Source of the DNA: Panaeolus papilionaceus | Lineage: Eukaryota; Basidiomycota; Agaricomycetes; Agaricales | Direction: 5' to 3' | Assembly (NCBI GenBank): GCA_015501605.1 | Contig: JADNRZ010000065.1 | Location: 1 to 20,331, forward strand | DNA length: 20,331 nt | Part shown: piece by piece, positions 12,335 to 20,331 of the stretch | Layout: the number at the start of each line of letters is the position of its first letter | Numbering within the stretch: the stretch's first letter is position 1 | Made by a program: the position numbers and the translations under genes | Notes under the pieces: generated by a model | Seen by the model: only the letters and a program-made list of their open reading frames with translations | Database searches by the model: none | What the model was told of the DNA's origin: nothing

Positions 12335-15115
12335 ATGCTGAGCTCACACACCAAACAGATCAACGCCTACGGGAAACGTGGTAAACGAGTTATCGACGCC
12401 TCATCGACGACAACAAGCGGGAAATCCAATGCAACCTCGGAGCTCATTAGTATATTCGATGATTTACCACCAGCACCCGCATGGACCTCTGTGGCTGCAA
12501 AAATGAAGAGGAGGGAGAATCTGGTACCAGCACAACCGAAGCAGATCCAGAAGTTGGCACCCAAAGTTGTTGGACTACAGAAAAAGAAAAGACTCTCGCC
12601 TGTATTGTCACCTGTGAAGAAAAAGCAACTATCCAGAATCAACCAGCTGAAGACGGAGGAACATTCTGTGAAACCTATGCCTATCCTAAGCGCCAAATCC
12701 ACTTTAGCTGCGTCGGGAAACCCTGTGGAATTGACGACATCCACACCCCGCCCAATACCCTCTGCCATTTCTCTGCATATACCAGCATCACCAGCGATAT
12801 CTAAACCCAAGCAACGGATTGGATCATCTAAAGGGACACCCCTACGACTTAACAAGCCCTTCACGCCATATATCGATGTCGATATTTTGGTTCTTGACGA
12901 CGATGGCAAGACAGTCAGCAAGGAACGCAGAGTCTCTAAATCCAATCGCAAGACAGTTCCAAAAGCTAGTAAACCTGCGGAAAAGCCTGTCATTATATCC
13001 ATCAGCACAGATGCAGAATCAGATGCCCCACCTCCGCCGCCCCGATCCAAGCGTCAAGCAGCTAGAAGCAGACAATCATCATCTCAGATGATTCCGACAC
13101 AGAGATTGAGGAAATATCGCCCCCCTCTCCTTCAAGGGAACACGTCAAGAAGAACACCGTTAAACCTCCACCCAAAGCAAAACCACTAGGGAGAGTAGAA
13201 GTTATCATTCCTCCCGCACCGTATAAAATAGCGAAACGTTCACCTGAATCCGTTGGGGAAGCGGTAGAAGCGGTAGAATTAGCACCTGAACCTGAACCTT
13301 GGACCCCCGAATCCCCTCCCTCCGTCCAACTTGTCGAAAATTACCCTCCACACCGTCAAAAAGTCGATTCGCCGATCCTCAAGCCTCGACAATTGACACC
13401 GATTAGAGGTGTCCGCCGTCGTTTGTTTGAACCACCTTCACCGCCCTCCCCTACAACACCCACCGATTTCGATTTCTCTATAGACTTCTCGGATCTAAGT
13501 CTGGGTTCTGCTTCCGCCAGTAACAGAGGATCCTACGCCAACGATCACGAGTCGCCGGAATATCTCACCCCCTTGCTAGAGGAATGTCTGCAAGAAGATT
13601 GCGGGCCCCATAATTTTTCAACTTTCATAGAATCGTTTGCATTTGATCCTATCCTCAAGCAAGCACGGGGCAAAAGAAATGAAGATCTGCAATTTAGGAA
13701 GATTGGAGAGGCCAGTTATTCCGAAGTCTTTGGCATTGGAGATGTTGTCCTCAAGGTCATACCGTTAAGGGACGAGACGAAGTCTCAAGCCGTTGACGAC
13801 GAGTTGGCAGACGATGGCCCCGCTCCATCCGATGCTAAAGATGTCCGGAAGGAGATCATCGTTACCCGAGCTATGGGCGAGGTTTATGGTCGATTCGTCA
13901 AACTTTTGAAGGCATATGTTGTCAAAGGGCGGTATCCTGAAGTTCTTCTCAACTTATGGGACGAATACAACGAGCGCAAGGGGTCCGAGAATGTGAGACC
14001 CGGTCAGTATTCTTTTAAAAAATAGACGCTCGAGTTTATTGAACCCATACGGTATCTAGACTCCTTCAAGGTTTCGCAACTTTATGCTATCATTGTGCTC
14101 CCGAACGGTGGGCCAGATTTGGAGGCGTACACCTTCCAGAACGCCACCAAGCAAGGGTGGAGACAGGCTTGCAGCCTGTTTTGGCAAGTTGCCAAAGCCC
14201 TCGCCCGCCGAACACCTCGTTTCGTTTGAGGTAATACCCTAACATTCACTTTATTTGCTCCACGACTCATAATTGTATTCGCAGCACCGTGACCTCCACG
14301 TTGGACAAATCCTTGTCAGGAACCTTCCCAACCAAAGTGGCGCAAATGTCCTTAAACCTCAGAACACCAACCAGCGCGGAAGACCCAAAGCTGCTCGCGT
14401 CTTTATGGACGATCCATTGCATGGAGTTGAAGCTACTGTGATCGATTTGGGCCTTTCGCGGATGGACGCGGGTGATGGTCACGGAGGTGATCCTGTGCAC
14501 TGGACCCCAATTGATCAGGAGGTGTTTGAGGGTGAAGGTAAGTCGTGTGCTGTGGAGCTAGGTGGTCGCATTTATTGATCCCCGTCTTTTGCATATGCTG
14601 CACCTCAGGAGACTACCAATTCGATATCTATCGAATGATGAGAGATATGACGAATAACGACTGGGAGGGGTTCCATCCCATAACCAACGTTTTGGTAAGT
14701 TTGGTTACTTTGCATTATTACTCTTGAGGTAAAGCGGGATAACATTCTCCTGTTTGATATCACAGTGGCTGCATTACCTCCTGCACAAGTTAATTTCGTC
14801 TAAGGGCTCAAACCCCCATCGGTTCCACGTAAAACGAAAGGGATTTCGTCTGAGCCACCTGTCGCGTCTCCAGACGCAGCATTCACGGAGAAGGACTGCT
14901 ATGATTGCTTAATCAACTTAGAGGACTGGCTTGGGACATGTATCGAGACTGTGATGGCCAGCATGAAGCCAAAAGGGAAGAGCAGTAGAAAGACCCACGC
15001 GGCTTTCAAGGTCCCAAGTGGCGTGGCGCCTGTTCGCGCTGGCGAGGTTGTTGCTTATGGTGTTAAAACAGGGGTGGGTCAAACCTACCCCCTTGCGATA
15101 GACTTCTCTGGATAA
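12335..15115 (+). CDS. Haspin-type serine/threonine kinase
   Basis: Haspin phosphorylates histone H3 Thr3 at mitotic centromeres. Exons: 12335-14002, 14060-14230, 14285-14537, 14609-14694, 14766-15115; about 843 aa. The start is the first in-frame ATG. An N-terminal half of about 450 residues is disordered, basic and Pro/Ser-rich, with patches such as NAYGKRGKRV and LTPIRGVRRRLF. The kinase domain follows: IGEASYSEVFGI (Gly-rich loop), VVLKVIPL (Lys), RKEIIVTRAMGE (alpha-C Glu), FEHRDLHVGQILV (catalytic loop), VIDLGLSRM in place of DFG as in the haspin family, and the haspin-type end DYQFDIYRMMRD and CLINLEDWLGTC. Three indels occur: one base lost near 13070; a 2-base loss or 1-base gain near 14207 (before EHLVSFE); and one G lost at 14804-14806. 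Intron phases fit only when they are allowed for. Divergent from PSF2. The tail after about residue 790 is less certain. Confidence 0.92.
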
Positions 15116-15483
15116 TCTGCTTTCGTTTCCTTTACTTTAATTTCTTGGTTGCTGTGCTTTGTTGTATGTAATTACCCACTCCTCTGTGTTACCCGCACAC
15201 ATATCCCGTTTTCCTCACTTTTGGGACATAACATTTGCATTTCTGGAAACCAGTCTGGTATAATTTATTGGGGTATCGTAAGAATCCAAAAGTAAAAGTC
15301 GCTGAAAAGCCGAATGGTGTGAAACTGGGGTTTAAAAATCAAACAAAAGACGAAGAAAAAAGGCAAGGAAATATTGAAATGGGTACGCTACAAACATCAG
15401 AAACTGTCAATGGTATCATTTATACCTAAAATAAATAAAATCTGCCACGCAAATGAGAATTGTCTTTTGGGGTGTCTTCCTTG
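15116..15483. other. Convergent intergenic region, haspin / KRE6-like
   Basis: 368 bp between two 3' ends. It is A/T-rich, with a T-rich stretch just after the haspin stop and an A-rich stretch (about 15290-15440). A short open frame on the plus strand has a Lys/Asn-rich translation without protein character. I see no gene, repeat or RNA here; it probably holds the two 3' UTRs. Confidence 0.6.
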
Positions 15484-17998
15484 CTAGCAAGGTTCAATGA
15501 ACGAATTTTTAGGGAACGGCTGACCATAATCATTACGGCCATGTCGTCAGGTTTGGATTTTGTATAGGCTTCAATGTGTCTGCGAGCGTTTACCGATGAG
15601 AACACAACAACATTTGAAGGCATTAGATCATACCTTTCTATGTAATCTGCTGTCGGAAATTCTTTTGGACTGCACCCAATATTGACGCGTCGAATATCTT
15701 GATAAACTCGAATATAGTCGATATGCATTCGATTTGGAAAAGTCAGATGCTCGAAGTCGACCGTGCCAAAATTTTTGGACATTCCCAGGTTGGCAATTAT
15801 ATACTGAAAAACAATCATAAGCACATGTATGGTAATAGATAAAGCGGTTGACAGGACTTGCCATCGGTTCCTGTGGGACAGGACGAGCGGAAATTTCGAC
15901 GCTGGGATCTGGGCCCATTCCGCAACGTTTATCGTCCATGAGACTTGCCCATCGGAAACCCAGGTGATGTACTATCAGGAAGATGGATATAAGTGACACA
16001 TCTCACAGTCCGATATGTTACTCACAGCGTCGTCAAAGCCTAGTTAATGGGGATCAATGAGTTGGTTTTCCTTGGACGATCCAAATAGCATACCTGGTTT
16101 ATACTGACGAAATGTTATTACAGCTCAGCTCAGGAAAATATCTAGTGCTCATACCTCAAAGCTGAACACAGAAAAACAGTTTTCAACGAGCTCGTAACAT
16201 CTTTGGTCGGTCTTGGTGACGACTGAGGTCGCCTGTTGGGTAGCACTTCCTTTGAATCCATTTAGCCTCGAGATCGAAGGATTAACAATAACTTCATTCA
16301 GCGTTGAGTTGTCCCAGTCGTAGTTTCGGTTGAAGGGCTAGATGATGCATTCATAAGAATCAAATGAATTGTTTAATAAAATCGAAAACAACTCACGGCC
16401 CACTGGGCCGATTGGGACACCTCTCCGCTCAATGGGTGACCGCTCATCTGAGCTTCGAAGACATCGATTTCTGGCGCAGATCTCCCAACAAAGGTCCCAT
16501 CATCGTGAATGGGTCCAGGGTGGTCCTCTCCCTGACACGTGCAGCGAGATAGGCGCTGTCCTGGCAAGTATGAGAGTGCGCCACCATATGCATGGTCCCC
16601 GTCAGTCGTTGCTAGGTACGGTAGACCATTCAGGGTCTGATTGGGTGCTGTGCCCACGTCGCATGAGTCGTAAGTGTACGGCCACTAAAATGCGGATTAG
16701 AGGGTGATAATGTTTTGGAAGGAATGACGCGTACCATGCCTTCAAGACTGGCACCATAGCCTGCCCGTCCTAGGTTCCCCATTGTCCACACAGCGGGCCA
16801 CATCCCCACTACATTGTTCGCCCCAGGGAGTTGGACATTTGCTTCGATATACCCACCAGTAAAACAAAACTTGTTCCTAAATTTTATGAGCTATTGGACA
16901 CAGCAATGGAAAGGGATGGATATCTACCACGAAGATATCAACCCTGATGAATAATTAGATATATTGAATACCATAGCCAACCAAGTAACTGACCTCCTTG
17001 ATATCCCAAATCATGATTGAACTTCTGTGAGAAGGTGATAACTAGTGCGCCATCTTCTGTCGTAACGGCTTCTGGGTCGTACCACTCCAAGTTGTTTGTT
17101 GCCTGAGATAGTTTAGTAGACTGAAGAAACAGGGATCACTGCTGCCTACCCAGTAGTGCAAGTCCACAGCCTCCCAGTACGGGTCGTCCCCAGGATAAAA
17201 TGTCCGACCAGGCGTGTTGAACTCATCCGAGAACACGAGAATCATCTCAGAGTTGTCACGGAGCGAGTATTTTTTGTAAGCCTCTAAGGGAGTATGTAAG
17301 TCAATGAGACCAAAGTTTCCCATCGATGGTACCTGCGCATACTCAATCAATAAAACAAGCCGGAGGACAGGTACAGGTAACAGACATACCTGGCCGGAAG
17401 CATTGATTCCTCCAATGTTGTATCCAGGACCTATTGGCCAGTTTCGACGATAGGTTACCAGCGGGTAACCGATACTGAAGAGTTGTCAAACAGTGTTTTA
17501 GAAGGTATAGGAGAACTATTACAAGAGAACGAGAAGAGAAACGAGCAAAATGACCAGACAGCCGACATTCAAAGTTCCTCTTGAAGTAAACTTCAGATGT
17601 TTGGAATCATCGCTCTGGCCCGTATCAGGGTTATGAAGCTCGTCATCCGCCTCAACGAGGTCTGTCGACAAATCTGCTCCCCATGCTCTAGGATCGGGCG
17701 AGAGGGAGTACTGTCCGTCGGAAGTTGAGTAAAAACCTGTACGTATAATAAAAGTGGAGACCTACCTTGTCTGAGAGCGTGCTCAATCTTGAGGCTGTTC
17801 CCAGAGAATAAGGTGACTCTGACAAGGATTGCTGAAAGTACAATACAATGAGTTTGAAATTTCAACATTCCCTCAAGAACAGATGCTGACCCAACTGTCC
17901 CGACGCAAAACACCGAAGCTGGCACTTCTAGCCAAAATAAACGAAGACTCAGCCGATGCAAAACCAGGACGAGGAGGAGTGGGATGATTCGAAGGCAT
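15484..17998 (-). CDS. KRE6: KRE6/SKN1-type beta-glucan synthesis-associated protein (GH16)
   Basis: Type II membrane protein of the secretory pathway required for beta-1,6-glucan assembly. Exons (5' to 3'): 17998-17891, 17831-17766, 17710-17523, 17474-17390, 17332-17150, 17102-16994, 16943-16928, 16876-16735, 16684-16397, 16337-16155, 16103-16094, 16039-16026, 15971-15862, 15803-15634, 15579-15484; about 588 aa. A Ser-rich cytosolic tail contains [14 protein letters not shown]. One membrane span follows (about residues 97-120, [20 protein letters not shown]), then a lumenal domain with [20 protein letters not shown]. The GH16 signature is EIDVFEAQ, and [20 protein letters not shown] comes near the end. 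The intron before exon 14 is GC-AG. Exons 7, 11 and 12 have 16, 10 and 14 nt. Indels: about one base lost near 15930, and two single-base gains (15558-15561 and near 15535). These make the raw frame run past the expected stop at 15484. SKN1 is an equally fair name. Confidence 0.93.
15804..15861 (-). other. GC-AG intron of the KRE6-like gene
   Basis: The donor reads ATG|GCAAGT (exon ends 15862) and the acceptor TTTTTCAG|TATATAATT (exon starts 15803). The protein runs smoothly across it (QEPM | YIIANLGMS), and no nearby GT donor keeps that join. GCAAGT is the classic non-canonical U2 donor. A single T-to-C sequence error from GTAAGT would give the same picture. Confidence 0.75.
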
Positions 17999-18285
17999 GA
18001 GTTCAACGACTCGAGTAATGCAGGATGCTGAGAGGAGTGGAGGAAAAAGTAGGGAATTGCAGGGAGAGTAAAAGAATTCGAGAAGAACTCATTGAGCTCA
18101 TACACAAGATTCGAACGAGAAGTCCAACTTAAACTTTCTGTTAACGCGTTACCTGGAGAAATCGTGCCGCAAGTGCTTAGATTGTCCTTGTCCAACCTTC
18201 GGCAGAATCGACGGAAACCCGTCACTTCCGAGAGCACATTAACTTTTTTTTAACCTGGAAGACACTGCACCGCTGGAGACTTGAA

Positions 18286-18495
18286 TTACTCAGGAGGATG
18301 TTGAGACTTCCATGCATCCATGTCCGACTGGATACGGTTGATGGTTGATGTCCAGAAGCTGATCCTGAGAGGTGTACACGTCAAATTGACCTGAAGTTTT
18401 AGAAAACGAGTAGGATATTGAGGATCACTGTGAAGAATTTCTTACAAGTCCGCGGCTTCGTAAGGTTTCGGCGTGCCACAGTCAACGAAAACTAA
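18286..18495 (-). other. Possible coding fragment, unassigned
   Basis: Two short minus-strand pieces have some protein character. The 3' piece, 18390-18286, reads VNLTCTPLRISFW then STINRIQSDMDAWKSQHPPE and a TAA. It follows an intron-like stretch (GTAAG at 18445 to CTTCAG at 18391). The other piece, 18495-18446, reads FVDCGTPKPYEAADL. Joining them in frame needs a one-base indel at the donor, as seen elsewhere in this sequence. I do not recognise the family and cannot find a convincing start upstream. It may be a gene remnant, the end of a small gene, or chance. Confidence 0.22.
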
Positions 18496-18808
18496 AAGCC
18501 TTCTGCCAATAGCTTACTCAATTCCCGGTTCGACATCGGTTTAGAGCACTGCTGTAGCAGCAGCAGACGCCTGTCCCAATAACTTGCATACCAGATGCTT
18601 CAGAGACAAACCCAAGAATACGATCCCAGTCTGGAATCCGAAGAAAGAAAATGTGCCACGTTATTGAAGACAGTCCGGTAACCTATGGAAAAAGAGCCTA
18701 GAATTGGTCAGTTTCAATGAGATATGGAATGTCTGCAGTACTAATGGTTTCAGACGGTAATTCATTGCTGAATGGCCGCAAACCAACAGAAGTAGATGAT
18801 GATGCTTG

Positions 18809-18824
18809 AAACCGGTACCGGTAA
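18809..18824. repeat. 16-bp inverted repeat, left copy (CCGGTACCGG core)
   Basis: AAACCGGTACCGGTAA, whose 12-bp core ACCGGTACCGGT is a perfect palindrome. It matches 19116-19131 in the opposite orientation, including the asymmetric AAA/TAA flanks. The similarity stops at the 16-bp limits. Confidence 0.85.
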
Positions 18825-19070
18825 CAACACGCAACTAAAATAAAATCAGGGAAAATTAGAATATGCAGAGTAATTATGCTCGAAATGACGAAGAGATGGA
18901 GAACTGCTATGGAGAAAGGGAAATTATTCGGAACCGCTTTGTTTTCGTCAATGAGCGTAACAGTGTCTAAAAAAGGTAATTCGGTAACATACAAGTCTAG
19001 TCTCACAACCAGTTACATTCTTTTTCTAACACGGCTCCGTCAATACACCTTCATTTTCATCCTCTCATCA

Positions 19071-19078
19071 CGGTACCG
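19071..19078. repeat. CGGTACCG palindrome, third copy
   Basis: An exact 8-bp palindrome shared with the two 16-bp repeats, lying 42 bp before the right copy and 66 bp before the F-box ATG. Confidence 0.7.
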
Positions 19079-19115
19079 CACCATATCTTTTCATATTGCT
19101 TTTTCACTTATAACT

Positions 19116-19131
19116 TTACCGGTACCGGTTT
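19116..19131. repeat. 16-bp inverted repeat, right copy, next to the F-box start
   Basis: TTACCGGTACCGGTTT, the reverse complement of 18809-18824. It ends 12 bp before the F-box ATG at 19144. CCG-N4-CGG is the everted half-site layout bound by some Zn2Cys6 dimers such as yeast Leu3. A regulatory role is possible but unproven. Confidence 0.85.
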
Positions 19132-19143
19132 ACATACCAAACC

Positions 19144-20331
19144 ATGCGTTTCGACAATCTTCCTGTCGACCTTATTGCGGAAATTCTTGGCAATCTGAAC
19201 GTGGAGTCACTCATTAGCGCTCATATGCATCCAAGCGGCTGTACTCAGTGGCTGCTGATCCTTCTTTAAACCCTTGGAGGAAACCAATATATACCAATCT
19301 TCTAGCAGGAAACTATGAGAGTTCACTGAAGCATTTGAGCGTTCGGCAGGTAGTCCTCGCCAAAACTGGATCGAAATTCTCTCCATGGCTCGTCCAGCTT
19401 TTATCATATTTGAAGCTACTCTTCCCAATTTACGCTCTTCAGAGTGGGAATTGTGCTTTAAGCGTCGATTTCTTCCAAGTTGGATTAAATTTCGCAAGGA
19501 TACTTCATGGAAAGAGGTATTTATGAAGTGAGTTACCACTCATGGCAAAGATGGATGTGGGGCTAATTACACGCGCTTTAGATCGATCCATAGAGTGTGG
19601 CACCGAAGTACCACATCTTGCTCTGCTGACGAAGCGTGGACCAAGTTAGCTTTCTTTTAGTGTATCGCCAGTTCTGTTAACCACGTCTGCAGGTACATCG
19701 TATTGAACCGCAACGGCTCTGCCAATCAACTCGAGGGGTCGTCTCGAAGCTACAATCCCTTTACGATCTTTAACCAGTTGAAGTCCGTTCCCTATCTCCA
19801 GTGTTGCTGTGACACCTTAATGCCAATTTTTCAGAACTCAAAGCAACCTAACCCACCTTGACACCAGAATAAGAGTTTGTATATGTCATCTTTTGTGATA
19901 AAACTATAACAATGTTCTTTATTCCAGGCCGTGGTTGATCTCGCCGATGTTCGCGTTCTCGCTTTTGGCACATTGGGGAAACCTAGAAACCACTTTGCTG
20001 TTAACTCCAACGCACATTTGTTTATAAACCCACCCGGCGTGTATATCGATAGCAGTCACGGTGCCCCTTTTAAAGACCCGTCTTCAGCAACATGGGTCAA
20101 TGACCATGGCGTTTATCCACGATCTAAATTTATAACTCCGACATACTGTGTGTCCCATCTTCAGCGTTCGCTTTTGAAAATTTCTTACCCTAAAAAATAT
20201 GCAGTATTCACAGAGTATAATAGCCCTTCAACGACGTACTCCCGCTTGCAGCAACCCCAGCCTTCCGCTTCAAATCAAGAGTACCCATTTTTCACTCCAG
20301 GCGGGGGAGATCTGCGCTGGAGAGATCTAGA
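19144..20331 (+). CDS. F-box protein (3' end outside window)
   Basis: Probable substrate adaptor of an SCF ubiquitin ligase. Exons: 19144-19527, 19582-19644, 19693-19782, 19835-19874, 19928 to the window end, with a possible further intron 20148-20204 (57 nt, in frame and stop-free). The N-terminus MRFDNLPVDLIAEILGNLNV followed by SKRLYSVAADPSLNPWR is a typical F-box. The next block (QNWIEILSMARPAFIIFEAT, LRSSEWELCFKRRFLPSW, DEAWTKYIVLNRNGSANQLE, DLADVRVLAFGTLGKPR) looks like a conserved basidiomycete F-box protein of unknown target. The visible end is Pro/Ser-rich with FFTPGGGDLRW. Two single-base losses (near 19219 and 19356) interrupt exon 1; with both allowed for, the exon phases fit. It is divergent from the KRE6-like gene. 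Confidence 0.82.

Larger units (their letters stand above)
17999..19143. other. Long intergenic region, KRE6-like / F-box
   Basis: 1145 bp, the largest gap in the window. The first part (17999 to about 18240) is the C/T-rich leader side of the KRE6-like gene and contains a 5-codon upstream ORF on the minus strand (18239-18222). The middle (18286-18720) holds weak minus-strand coding-like pieces, listed separately. The rest is A/T-rich and holds the CGGTACCG cluster. No complete gene, tRNA or transposon is visible. Confidence 0.55.

Noticed and set aside
15235..15429. 64-residue plus-strand open frame after haspin
   Set aside because: The Lys/Asn-rich translation of A-rich 3' flanking DNA has no splice or protein signature.
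17711..17765. Frameshift in the KRE6-like N-terminus after a 29-nt intron
   Set aside because: Using the acceptor at 17711 (GGACAG|TAC) gives a 55-nt intron and an in-frame [13 protein letters not shown] join, so no indel is needed.
18527..18537. tRNA B-box-like GGTTCGACATC
   Set aside because: The last bases do not fit the B-box, the T-stem pairs poorly, and there is no A-box or acceptor stem upstream.
18698..19006. 102-residue minus-strand open frame
   Set aside because: The A/T-rich translation mixes hydrophobic and low-complexity runs without a recognisable motif, and it spans the palindromic site; probably chance.
18809..19131. MITE with terminal inverted repeats
   Set aside because: Only 16 bp match, the core is itself a palindrome, there is no target-site duplication at the edges, and one end abuts the F-box start codon. 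Kept only as a motif cluster.

Overview
This window looks like nuclear DNA of a mushroom-forming basidiomycete (Agaricomycete-like). The genes are eukaryotic and intron-dense. Almost all introns are 48-74 nt with GT..AG ends, several exons are only 5-16 nt, and the proteins read as typical fungal orthologues. The taxonomic call is inference from gene structure and protein style; no database was searched.

Layout, left to right: (1) the 5' part of a coiled-coil gene on the minus strand, running off the left edge (1-516); (2) glycogen branching enzyme, plus (1013-3806), with an uninterrupted run of exactly 250 C in its last intron; (3) 3-isopropylmalate dehydrogenase LEU2, minus (3990-5357); (4) the 20S pre-rRNA endonuclease NOB1, plus (5624-7232); (5) Arp2/3 complex subunit ARPC3, minus (7306-8016); (6) a YVC1-type vacuolar TRP cation channel of 20 exons, plus (8202-11134); (7) GINS subunit PSF2, minus (11205-12103); (8) a haspin-type kinase, plus (12335-15115); (9) a KRE6/SKN1-type beta-glucan synthesis protein, minus (15484-17998); (10) an F-box protein, plus, running off the right edge (19144-20331). 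All ten genes strictly alternate in strand, so every neighbouring pair is divergent (shared upstream region) or convergent (3' ends as little as 70 bp apart).

These are mostly single-copy housekeeping genes: glycogen storage, leucine synthesis, ribosome maturation, actin nucleation, vacuolar calcium release, replication initiation, mitotic histone kinase and cell-wall glucan. They do not form one pathway. The clearest functional link is the divergent PSF2/haspin promoter, which carries two ACGCGT (MluI cell-cycle box) sites and joins a replication factor to a mitotic kinase.

Seven of the ten genes contain small indels, about 19 in all and mostly single-base losses in short homopolymers. The flanking reading frame, splice sites and protein motifs are intact, and intron phases close only if each indel is corrected. 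With the 250-nt C run, this points to sequence or assembly error rather than pseudogenes. I see no mobile element, tRNA, rRNA or CRISPR array. I did not find a convincing novel system. The points most worth a second look are the poly-C intron, the micro-exons, the GC-AG intron, the CGGTACCG cluster before the F-box gene and the MCB-bearing divergent promoter.
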